This document shows positions 11,153-20,350 of a DNA stretch of 64,000 nt, piece after piece. The notes beneath the pieces are model-generated. The model had not been told where the DNA came from, did no database searches, and was given only the letters and a program-made list of their open reading frames with translations. Numbering within the stretch: position 1 is the stretch's first letter; each line of letters begins with the position of its first letter. Both the position numbers and the translations under genes were made by a program. This DNA is from Cyanophora paradoxa (lineage: Eukaryota; Glaucocystophyceae; Cyanophorales; Cyanophoraceae): contig QPMI01000482.1 in the NCBI GenBank assembly GCA_004431415.1, positions 372,001-436,000 of the forward strand, given 5' to 3'.

Positions 11153-13349
11153 GCGGCGGCGGACGCGCTGGCGGACGCCGTGGCGCCGCCGGCGGGCGAG
11201 TACGCGGCGGGCGAGGGCGAGTGGTGGACGGGCGGCGCGGCGGCGCGGCGCGCGCACGACGAGCGGCTCGCGATGGCGCGCCCCGCTCCCCTCCCGCGCC
11301 GGCGCTCGGGGGCGCGGCTGACGCGGCCGCGGCCCGCAGGACGTGTGGAACGCGGACAAGGAGACGCAGATGCGCGCGAGGCAACGCCCCGCCCCGCCCG
11401 ACGCAGGTGGGCCCCAGCCCCGCGCGCTCCTCCCGCTCCCTGAGGCCGCGGCAGGCGACTGCGCGGCGAGGATGACCGAGTTCGCGGACTGGCTTCGGAG
11501 CGACGCGCCCGAGGGCCGCGGCGCCTTCCGCCCTGCCGCCCCGAGGGCGCCGCTGCGAATGGCGCGCCGGAGGCCGGCACGGCCGCGTCGGTCGGGGCGG
11601 GCCTGCTCGCTGCTTACGACGCCCAGATCCTCAAGGCGCGCCCCGGGGCCCCGCTGGCGGTGCCCTCCCGCCCTGACGGGCGCCGGGGCGGGTGCGTAGG
11701 ACCTGGAGCTGTGGCGGGCGGAGGCGTACGACGGCTTCCCGATGCACCTCGCGCGCGACATCGCCGGCCTCGCCTCCTCCATCAAGGTCCCGCCGGCCCC
11801 GCCCCGGCCCCCGCCCGCTGCCTCCGCCCCCCGCGCTCTTTGCGAGCGGGGGCGCAGGCAGCGGGGGACGGGGCCGGCCCGGAGCACCGGGACCCGCACG
11901 AGTTCCTGCGCGACTACCTCCGCTACGTCCTCCAGCCGGCGCGCCGCCCCCGCGCCCCCGCGCCCGTCCCGGCGCCCCCGCTGACCGCCCGCAGGCGTAC
12001 CAGTCGGCGCTGGCCAAGGCGGCGGGGGGCCGCTGCCACCCGACCCCGCCCGGCAGGCCGCCGAGCTCGCGGCGATCCACAGGTCCGCCGGGCGCGGCGC
12101 GGCGGGGGCGGGGCGCGGGGCGGGGCGCCCGAGCCTCGCTGCGCGCAGGATCGCGGAGGCGCTGGCTGGCCACAACAGCGCGGACCCCAATACGGAGGAC
12201 GCGCGCGGTGCGCGGCCCTGCGCCTCCGGCCCCGCGCCGCGCCGCGCGGGGCGGGGCGGGGCGGTGAGGGGCGGCGGGCGGGGCAGGGGCGCGGGGGGCG
12301 GTGCTGGAGGCGATGGAGGCGCTGGCGGACGCGGTGGACCCGCCGGCGCACGTGCCCCGCAGCGACCAGCGCCGCATGGACGAGCGCCTCCTCGACGTGC
12401 CCGCCCGCCCCCGGCTCGCTCGCTCGGCGCGGCGCGTCGGACGCGCGGGGCGCAGGCGGTGGACGAGGCGATCGAGGAGGCGAAGGACGGCGTGGGCCCC
12501 GCGATGGACGCCGCGATGGCGGAGCTCGCCGCGGCGGCCGAGGCGCGCGCCGAGGCCGCCCTCGGGCGCGAGCTCGCCCCCGGGGAGCGCCCCGGCATGC
12601 TCCTCGCCGCCATCGTCGAGGCCCGCCCGCCCCGCACCGCCCCGCCCCGCCTGCCCCCGGCCTCTGACCGCCCCGCAGGCGTTCGACAACCCCGTCTCCC
12701 CCGTGCACCGCATCGTGCTCACCAACGAGGGCGGGGAGGAGGCGGACGCGGCGACGCGGGTGCGGCCGCCGGCAGCGGGCCGCCCCGGGGCCGCTGACGG
12801 GGCGGGGGGGCAGCTGGAGGAGCTGCGGAACAAGATTCCGCTCGTGCTGCAGGCAGCGGAGGGGGACGAGGACAGCGCCCTGCGCCTCATGCTCTTCCTC
12901 GCCGTCCACGTGCCCGCCCCCGGCGCCCCGCCCCCCGCGCGCCCCGGCGCGAGCCCGCCGGCAGCGGCTGCCGGAGGGGGCGTTCGGGGCGGTGGGGCCG
13001 GGCTGGTCCCGCGAGGCGTCCTTCTGGACGAACGCGAGCGGCAAGGCCGGGGTGCGCGGCGCCGGCCGCCTCGGGGCGCGGGGGCTCGACGCGGCCGACG
13101 CGGCGGGCGCAGGAGATGGAGACGAAGGAGAGCCTCGAGGGCGCCGCCGTCGCCCTCGGCGCCGACGAGGCCCGCCCCGCCCCGCCCCGCCCCGCCCGGG
13201 CACCGCAGCTCCAATGAGACGGTACCCCGCAGGTGGGGGAGGACGAGCTGCTGGGCGGCCTGGAGCCCTCGGGCGAGGACCAGCTCGGCGGCGGCGGCCT
13301 CGAGGGGACGCCCCTCACCGGCTCCGGCATGCCCCTCGGTCTCTTGTAG
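11153..13349 (+). CDS. Unrecognised multi-exon protein, copy A
   Basis: Chain of small plus-strand exons separated by C-rich introns of 40-90 bp, several with GC donors (AAG|GCGCG, GAG|GCCCG). Exon peptides in order include ADALADAVAPP, EGEWWTGGAAARRAHDERL, DVWNADKETQMRARQ, RMTEFADWLRSDAPEG, DLELWRAEAYDGFPMHLARD, HEFLRDYLRYVLQP, MEALADAVDPP, AVDEAIEEAKDGVGPAMDAA, AFDNPVSPVHRIVLTNEGGE, LEELRNKIPLVLQAAEGDED, GPGWSREASFWTNASGKAG and EDELLGGLEPSGED; TAG at 13347-13349. The product is acidic, Ala-rich and largely helical, with no family signature I know. The first exon is not resolved. Copies lie in unit C (complete) and unit B (3' half deleted). Confidence 0.6.
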
Positions 13350-14252
13350 TGCGCCCCCTCCAACCGCCCGCTATTTCGTCACGCTATCCGCTCTCTGCTT
13401 CGCCACGGTATTTCTGTATGCAGCTGCGTAGTTGTATACTTTTCGAATCCAGGATGTCAAAATTATTACTAGTTCTCCAAAAGAGCCCGCTGAGCTACGC
13501 CTCGGGCCCCGCGCGGTGCTCCAGAGCGAAGCCGGCCATGCTCAGCTCGCCGCGGCCGCCGGACCCGTCGCTGCCGCCTCGGTCGACGTCCAGCGCGAAG
13601 TTCGTCACGCGCCTGCCGGGCTGATTGAGCCCCCAGGCCCGGGCCTCGTTCTCATTGGGGCCATGCCCCATGGCCAGCTAGTTCCAGCACTCGGAAGATC
13701 GATATATCATGATCAGACGTCGACATGTTCGCCAGTCTGCATGGAACGCCGAATCGAAGCCTACGTATACATGCAATTAAAAAAAATGCAAGCTAGTTTG
13801 GATGGGCCCCGATTTCGCCCCCCAAATGCCCGACAGAGCTAGAGACGGCTGCGATGAATCGGATCCGGACGTTTTTAATTTCTTTTGATAAGTTGATTGT
13901 GAAGCTTCAAAGATTTTCACATCACTCAAGAGTCTGCACATGTACATTAAACTACAAGGGATCGATTCATCACGGCGAGCACGTTAAGTATATCGATATC
14001 GTGCCGGCCGCTGCCACTTTCTGTAACTTACTAAAGAAAAGCTGCCCGGTCTACATACACAGGTTGATATGGAAAATATTTTATGGTGTCTATAGCTAAC
14101 AGGCCTGCGATCAGTGGAAAATCAGGCCAACGGCTATAGCTATATATAGCTATAGCTAGGGCATCATGTCATACCTTCATGAATGCTCCTTAATATCTAA
14201 TAGCTAGAAAGGTAACTAAGTGGAGCATTTCGTGACAGGCTGCTGGGCCTAG
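13350..14252. other. Spacer between the unrecognised gene and FTR1
   Basis: AT-rich region beyond both 3' ends. It contains one small minus-strand ORF (listed separately) and a palindrome-rich block CTATAGCTATATATAGCTAT near 14133-14160. Otherwise no coding signal. It is present in unit C (34615-35519) and deleted in unit B. Confidence 0.5.
13495..13671 (-). CDS. Small ORF of 58 aa, candidate protein or terminal exon (copy A)
   Basis: The ATG at 13671 opens MGHGPNENEARAWGLNQ, then GRRVTNFALDVD, and ends ELSMAGFALEHRAGPEA with TAG at 13495-13497. It is GC-rich, with GC-rich third positions, inside an AT-rich spacer, so it stands out as coding-like. A TAG lies two codons upstream of the ATG, so it is either a separate small gene or a 3' exon reached from a splice acceptor. 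It lies about 580 bp downstream of the FTR1 stop on the same strand. No family recognised. Confidence 0.35.
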   Translation of the reverse strand: MGHGPNENEARAWGLNQPGRRVTNFALDVDRGGSDGSGGRGELSMAGFALEHRAGPEA

Positions 14253-16954
14253 TTAAACGGCGGCGGCGATCTCGGGCTGCTGGGGGGCGGCGGCGACGCT
14301 GACGGCGACGGGGGCGGCGCCCATGGGGACGCGGTCGTAGTTGTAGGCGACAGGGGCCTTGCCGAGCTCGACGTCGGCGTCGGCGCCCTTGGCGACGTAG
14401 TTCTCCTCGTTGGCGCCCTCGGAGGAGGCCTCGCCGTCGAGCTCGCCCTCGCCCTCCTGCTCGACGCGGGAGAGGGAGCGGGCGTAGCTCCACGAGGAGA
14501 GGGTGAAGCCGCCGCAGATCGCCAGGTTGAGGAAGAGCGAGATGCTCAGCAGCGTGATCGACGCGATGTACGTCCCTGCGCGGGCCAACGCGCTCAGTTC
14601 GACCGGGGAGGGCAGGCTGGGACGGCGAGGGCGGGTGGGCATGCGCACCGATCTTGTAGGAGACGCAGAAGGACCAGTCCCAGACGAGCATCCAGTAGAA
14701 GAAGCGCTGCACGCCCCCGGGCGCGTCCTCGTAGCCCTGCCCGAACGCGTCGGGGGGGCGAGGGGAAGAGGGCGGGGCGGGGGCCAGTGGGGGGCCCGAC
14801 CTCGGCGAGGTCGGCGATGTTGAGGGCCATGGTGATGAGGAAGGAGACGAGGGCGCCCCCGAAGACGACCCACGCCACCACCCGCGTCGCGTGCTTCGAG
14901 AAGGTCCGCATCGTCGCCGGGAAGATCGAGAGCGCCCACGGCAGCAGCGCCAGCGTCGTCACCGCCAGCCACAGCGCGCACACCAGCTCCCCGTTCCAGC
15001 TGCCCCCGCTCCCGTTCAGGCGGGGGCGGCGGGAGCTGGGGATGGACTGGGGGGGCGGGGGCACCTCTTCATGCGCTCGTCGCCGCCGCCGCAGACGATG
15101 AGGCCGACGATGACGTTGCACCAGATGTACAGGCCCCAGTAGAACGTGCGCCTTCGGATTCGAGCGCGCGTCAGCTCGAGCCCGGATGCATAGCACAGGG
15201 CAGCGCGACGCGATTGCAAGGGCGCACTTGCGGCCGCTGCGGGCGGTGTCCTTGTCGAAGATCTCGTCGCGGTAGACGTAAAGGTAGAAGCCGCCGAGGA
15301 TCGCCCAGTAGCCGAAGTACGCGATGAACTGGCGAAAATCAAGGCGATGTCAGCGACGAGTTGCGGGGCGGGGGCCGGCGGGGCGGGGTCGGACCTCGAG
15401 GAAGGTGGGCGAGTCGGTGTAGCCGAAGAGGTACCGCAGCATCGTGAAGAAGCCGTTGTTCTTCTTGTGCGCCGCCCAGCTGCCCGGGGGGAGAGCGCCG
15501 GTCAGGCCGCCGCCCGCCGTTGCGTGCGATCATATTATAGAGCGGCGCGCGCGCACGAGATGTCCCAGAGCTTCTGGTTCCACCAGGGCTTGGCGGTGAC
15601 GGGCAGGCCGGCGCCCTTGTTGTCGTAGAGGCCGAACCAGTCGGCCTCCTGCAGCTCGCTGCGGGGGGCGCGCGTGAGCTCGAGGGCGCGGGGCGGCTCG
15701 GGGAGGAGGCTGCGGGCGCACTGGAAGGCGCGGGAGGAGAGGCCGGCGGCGAAGAGCATGAGGAGGGCGTTGGACCAGAAGAAGAACTGGCGGATGTTGA
15801 GCTTGAGCGAGCCCCGGAAGAAGAAGTACGCTGCCCCCGCCCCGCTCAGCGCCCCGCGTCGCCATCGCGATCGGAGGGGCGGGGCGATCGCGACGCACAG
15901 ACGACGCAGGCGGCGAGGATGCCGCATATGCCGGGGAGGGGAACGCGCTTCGGTCGTCGGCGTCGGAGCCTCCGATGACGAGCAGCACGATCTCGATGCC
16001 CTCCTTGACCACTTGCAGGAAGGCCAGCGAGATCATCGACCACCGCTGCCGCGCGCGACGAGCCAGTCAGAAGCTGTGGAGTAACAGGAGGCAGAATGTG
16101 TTTCAATCCAATTAAAAGGCAAGCACCGCCAGCGAGATCATCGACCACCGCTGCCGCGCGCGACGAGCCAGTCAGAAGCTGTGGAGTAACAGGAGGCAGA
16201 ATGTGTTTCAATCCAATTAAAAGGCAAGCACCGAATTCTTATCGAGGGCGACGGTGACGGCTTTGGCCATCTCGGCGGCGAGGTTTCGGGCGTTCTTCAT
16301 CGACCAGAGGATCATGTACGAGACGAAGACCATGGCGATGAGGAAGGTGATCCCCTCGAAGACTGCGGGGGTCCCTCGGCGTGAGGCGGGGGGGCGATCG
16401 CGACCGACGCCAAGGGGGGACGCACCGTACGCGTTCTTGCCGGCGAAGAGCTGCTGGTTCTGCTGGTACTTGAGCACGCCGAACGCTATTCCTATAATTA
16501 TTGAGACTGCGACTCCTAACCCCGTCCCGATCCATACGTCGCGCTTGTATTTCTGCGCGCACACCCGCGTCAGAATCGGCCAGAGGTGGAAGGCGTCGCG
16601 CGGCAGAAGGAAAGATCAAGGTAATGTAAAGCAGCGCGGCTCGCCTGGTTCCCGGTCTTCTCAAGGTGGCCGAGGAGGATACCGACGACGAGGCAGATTT
16701 CTGCGAGCGGGGTCGTCGGCGGCCTGGATTCGAAGAAGCGGACGGAAGCACGTGCACGCGGCCGCAAGCTCCAACGAGCCGGCCGCGGGCGTCTGCTATT
16801 CAAATGCGAACGCGCTCACCGGCCGTCTCTCTCTATTCGACGAGGAGGGCGGCGATCAGCGACGGAAGAATCGCGGGCGTCGAGGACGGGGGCGGCACGG
16901 GCGCAAACGTACAAGGGCGATGAAGAACGCCGCGACACTGAAGACGGAACCCAT
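14253..16954 (-). CDS. FTR1: FTR1-family iron permease with C-terminal membrane extension, copy A
   Basis: Plasma-membrane high-affinity Fe(III) permease family. The ATG at 16954 gives MGSVFSVAAFFIAL|RETAE|ICLVVGILLGHL; splicing assembles the R-E-x-x-E iron motif. Then KYKRDVWIGTGLGVAVSII, EGITFLIAMVFVSYMILW, RWSMISLAFLQVVKEGIE (second motif, Lys for Arg), LPGICGILAACVV, YFFFRGSLKLNIRQFFFW, SELQEADWFGLYDN, MLRYLFGYTDSPTFLE and FIAYFGYWAILGGFYLYVY complete the domain. Beyond the usual end are further exons with membrane helices (FYWGLYIWCNVIVGLIV, CALWLAVTTLALLPWALSIF, VVAWVVFGGALVSFLITMAL, FFYWMLVWDWSFCVSYKIG, ITLLSISLFLNLAICGGF) and an acidic tail. TAA at 14253-14255. One base is missing near 15951 relative to B and C. 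A 105-bp intron/exon duplication lies inside. Confidence 0.88.
16023..16232. repeat. 105-bp tandem duplication spanning an FTR1 exon edge and intron (unit A)
   Basis: Two direct copies, 16023-16127 and 16128-16232. On the minus strand each contains the intron GTGCTTGCC...GGCAG (about 81 nt) plus the first 24 nt of the next exon. Present in A and B, single in C. Confidence 0.9.
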
Positions 16955-18215
16955 CGTTCGAGTCGCGGACTGAGGCGAGCGATGCGCGGCCTTCTCCGAT
17001 GCGAACTACGTCGTTCGCGTGCGTATAAATGACTACGCGCTTGCGCCGCCGACCCGCTGCTGATGCTCACGCGCTGGTGCGAATGCTCGCCGCCTTGCTT
17101 TCTGCGCTCCTATAACTGCCGCTGGATTCCCTAAGATCTGCTCCGGGATCCTTGATATCGATAAGCCTTGCATGATCGTGAAGATCTAGATCAACTTGTG
17201 GCTAGAGCACAAAAAAGGCACGCGCCCAGAAGGAAGGGATTGGCCGCTGGCACGCGCTCGCGGCCGGTGACCCGCCGGTCCGCGCGGCGCGCGCCCACTC
17301 AATTGATCACAATGATGGATGTGCTCGCAGCCGATTTAACAACGATTCCACGGTCACTGACGGGCCAGTGACGGCTGCATGCATATATGACGGGCTCGAG
17401 CGAGAAGAAAAAGGCACACGCCAGCTCGCCCCCCCTGGCGCACGCCCGCATATCGATAAGCCTTGCATGATCGTGAAGATCTAGATCAACTTGTGGCTAG
17501 AGCACAAAAAAGGCACGCGCCCAGAAGGAAGGGATTGGCCGCTGGCACGCGCTCGCGGCCGGTGACCCGCCGGTCCGCGCGGCGCGCGCCCACTCAATTG
17601 ATCACAATGATGGATGTGCTCGCAGCCGATTTAACAACGATTCCACGGTCACTGACGGGCCAGTGACGGCTGCATGCATATATGACGGGCTCGAGCGAGA
17701 AGAAAAAGGCACACGCCAGCTCGCCCCCCCTGGCGCACGCCCGCTCGCCCCCCCGCCTCCTTTTTCTGCGAGGGGGGTACGTATATATATATATATAGAC
17801 GGACTTGAGCGCCGCGCGCTAGCGCTTGTAATTGCCGCTTTAGGCCCAGACTCCGCCCAGTGCTCGCTTGCCCAGTGCTTGCGCACATGCGCATGCGCGT
17901 GCGTTCGTGCGCTACCGGGCGCTTCGTGCGGAAGCGACTTCATGATCCGCTCTCGCCGCGCCTTGCTCTCCGCTTCATGATAAGCTCGCCGAGCAGCGCA
18001 TCGAAGCTGCGCGCGAGCCGCGGAGCGCGCGCGTGCTGCAGTGCGGCACTGCCGCAGCGGACTCGGGAACTACAACGCTAGTGCCCGCGGCCCTCGGCCG
18101 GGAGCACGGACGAATTCGTCGCCTGTCGCCTGCATGCCGCAGCTGCAGTGGGCGTGCGGCCGCGCTCAGGGATGAAGGCCTAGGCGGGCAGGGATGTCCT
18201 TCTACAAGTGCTCGC
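16955..18215. other. FTR1 upstream region (unit A)
   Basis: No supported gene. It is the 5' flank of FTR1 on the minus strand. It holds a 295-bp tandem duplication (17156-17745), a TA dinucleotide run at about 17780-17800, and GC-rich sequence with alternating GCGCAT palindromes near 17880-17910. Equivalent flanks occur in unit B (26604-27568) and unit C (38118-39081). Confidence 0.5.
17156..17745. repeat. 295-bp tandem duplication upstream of FTR1 copy A
   Basis: Two direct copies beginning ATATCGATAAGCC at 17156 and 17451. Both encode the same 67-aa open frame, which is a side effect. Units B and C have one copy. Confidence 0.9.
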
Positions 18216-20025
18216 TGAGGACAAGAGGGGGAGTCAGGTCGCGCGTGTGCAAGAGGAGAGGGCGTTGCGCGCCCCCAAGAACGTCCGCGATCGTTTTCCG
18301 AAAGAAGCCCTCGGGCGCCGCCGCCTCCTCCGCGACATTCCCCGCCGCCTCCTCCCCCTCCTGAGACCCTCTCGTAAATGGGGGGCTGCGAGAGTGGAAA
18401 CGGGGCGAACCTCCCCCGCCGCCTCTGCATCCTCCTCCTCGTCCGCCTCCGCCACCGCCACCTCCGCTCTGTATTTTAGGTCCCTGGCTGCCGCCGCCGC
18501 CTGCCTGCTCGCTGCTGGCGCCGCTTGCGAGTTCGCCGTCGCATCCGGACACTCCGCTAGCGCTTTGCGTTTCCGGCCCGTGCAGCTAGCCGGAGACGCG
18601 GCTTCGCGCTTCCGGCCCCTTGCTGCCGGCCCTGCATGCGGGCTCGCTGCCGGCGACGCCGCTGCCGAGGAGGGGCTGCTGCTGCTGCTGCTGCTGCTGC
18701 TGCCGCCGCCGCCTCCGCTCTGAAGCACAGAGCGGCGGCTTCTTGTACTCCGCCTCGGCGTCACGCTGCTGTCAGCAGCGGCCGCCGGCTGGGACGAAGG
18801 CTCGCTGCTTGCGCTGCCGCGGGGCTGCGGATCCGCCGGCTGCGGCGGGGGCGCTGGCGCTAGCTGGGGCTCCTGCTCGTCGTCGCTGTCGAGCGCAATG
18901 AACTGCACATCCAGTGACGGACGCGGCTCAACGGATGATGCGCGTTCTGCAGCTGGAGGCGGCCGGGGAGGGCACCGGAATCGCAGGAGACGAAGCCTGG
19001 GTCGCAGACGCTCCTGGGGCAATGGGCGCGGGCGCCGCGGCGTGGCTTGCAATTGATGACTGGAAAACAATAAACCGATCCAGCTCAGCATTAGGAAGCA
19101 GGTTCGGGGAGCCCCGGCCCCGGGCGGCAAGACAGACGCGCGAACCGAGCCAGTTGTGGAGGCGCTGGTAGAATTCGGAGGCGCCGGTACTCCCGCGGCC
19201 GGCGCCGTCGCTTCCGCGGGCGCAAGAGAGCTGCTGCCGCGCGGCGCCGGTGCCGGCTGCAGCTGTCCGCCGGCCGCGGCCGTGGCCGCCGATGGCGGGC
19301 GCCGGCTGCAGCTGGCCATGGAGCAGAGCTTCAGCGCATCGAAAGCGCGCGCGAGCGCCGGGACCGCGAAGACGGCACCCGAGGATCTTGATGACTGCCG
19401 CCCGCACCGCCTCCGAAATCTGCGTCCGGTCGCGGCTTCATGTTGAGCGCTAGCGCGGGAAGTCGCTCGAGCTCGCGATCGACGCGACCGAGTGGCGGAG
19501 AGCACCTGTCCGAATTCGAGCAGCGCCTCCTTCGTTACCGCGGCCAGCGAGGGATGCCGCCCTAGCAACCTCATGGCGGCCTGCGCCGCATCCGATGAAA
19601 GGAACGCGCTCCAGCTGCAGTGCGCTCCAAGCTCCATCGGGTTCGTGTGCCCACTAAAGCATGAGCAGTCATGATTCAGCGCATCGGCCGCGGCGTGCGA
19701 AGCGCGAGCGCCGGCCGCGGCACCGCGAAGACCGCACCTGAGGAGAGTGATGAATGCAGCGCGCACCGCCTCCGAACTCTGCGTACGGTCGCGGCTTCCT
19801 GATAAGCGCGGGAAATCGCTCGATCTCTAAGCGTAAAGCTGCAGGCGGCGACGAGAGCACCTGCCCGAATTCGAGCAGCGCCTCCTTCGTTGCCGCGGTC
19901 AGCGAGGGATGCCGCCGCAGCGACCCCGTGGCGTCCTGCGCGGCATCCGATAGAAGGCCAGTCCGCTCCCAGTCGGCGAGTCTGAGCTCAAGTCCGCTCC
20001 ACTGGCCAGTCGCGTCAAGCTCCAT
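18216..20025 (-). pseudogene. 3'-truncated copy B of the unrecognised nuclear-type gene
   Basis: Begins at the ATG at 20025 and keeps both helical modules, VQFIALDSDDE and EGFFRKTIADV. The unit junction at 18215/18216 then replaces the rest of the gene with the right end of the repeat unit. After the junction the frame ends at once (SEHL, stop). It lacks the 8-bp deletion of copy A near 18760, so its first half has the longer open frame (510 codons). All C-terminal blocks (YCVARRYWNP, QFGGVLLAV, LLEETIL) are absent. Confidence 0.65.
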
Positions 20026-20350
20026 CGCGTTAGCGATCGTGTGCGACTGAGCGCTCGGGCTGCCGCTGCTCCGGACCTGTGGTCGGTCACGGGTACAGCG
20101 GCAGCGCTGATCCACCCCCCACTCCCCCTTCCCCCCCCTTTTTTTCCCCAAAAAGCTAGGCCTCCGATCGCGATCCGGTCCCCCGGCCTACAAGAGCGAA
20201 GCCCCGGCCTCCCTCAATACTCATTCAAACAAGAGCGAAGCCAGCGTTGAAATCGGCCGGCGCCTTGACAAAGAGCGTTCAATTCGAATTCGGACAAGAG
20301 CGAAGCCAGGCGATGGCGAATTACATTACGCGGGGCGCGCGGCGCGCCGC

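Larger units (their letters stand above)
6291..18215. repeat. Tandem segmental duplication, unit A (11,925 bp)
   Basis: First of three direct, near-identical units. It starts at TGAGGACAAG within an intron of the unrecognised gene and ends at CTACAAGTGCTCGC. It carries the 5' part of that gene, TBCCD1, an unrecognised plus-strand gene and FTR1. It is longer than unit C because of a 105-bp duplication (16023-16232) and a 295-bp duplication (17156-17745). Confidence 0.93.

Noticed and set aside
13432-13842. 136-codon plus-strand open frame
   Set aside because: Antisense to the more coding-like 58-aa ORF; the rest is AT-rich and unlike the genome's coding sequence.
17168-17666. Two identical 67-codon plus-strand frames
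   Set aside because: Their identity comes only from the 295-bp tandem duplication; no coding features.
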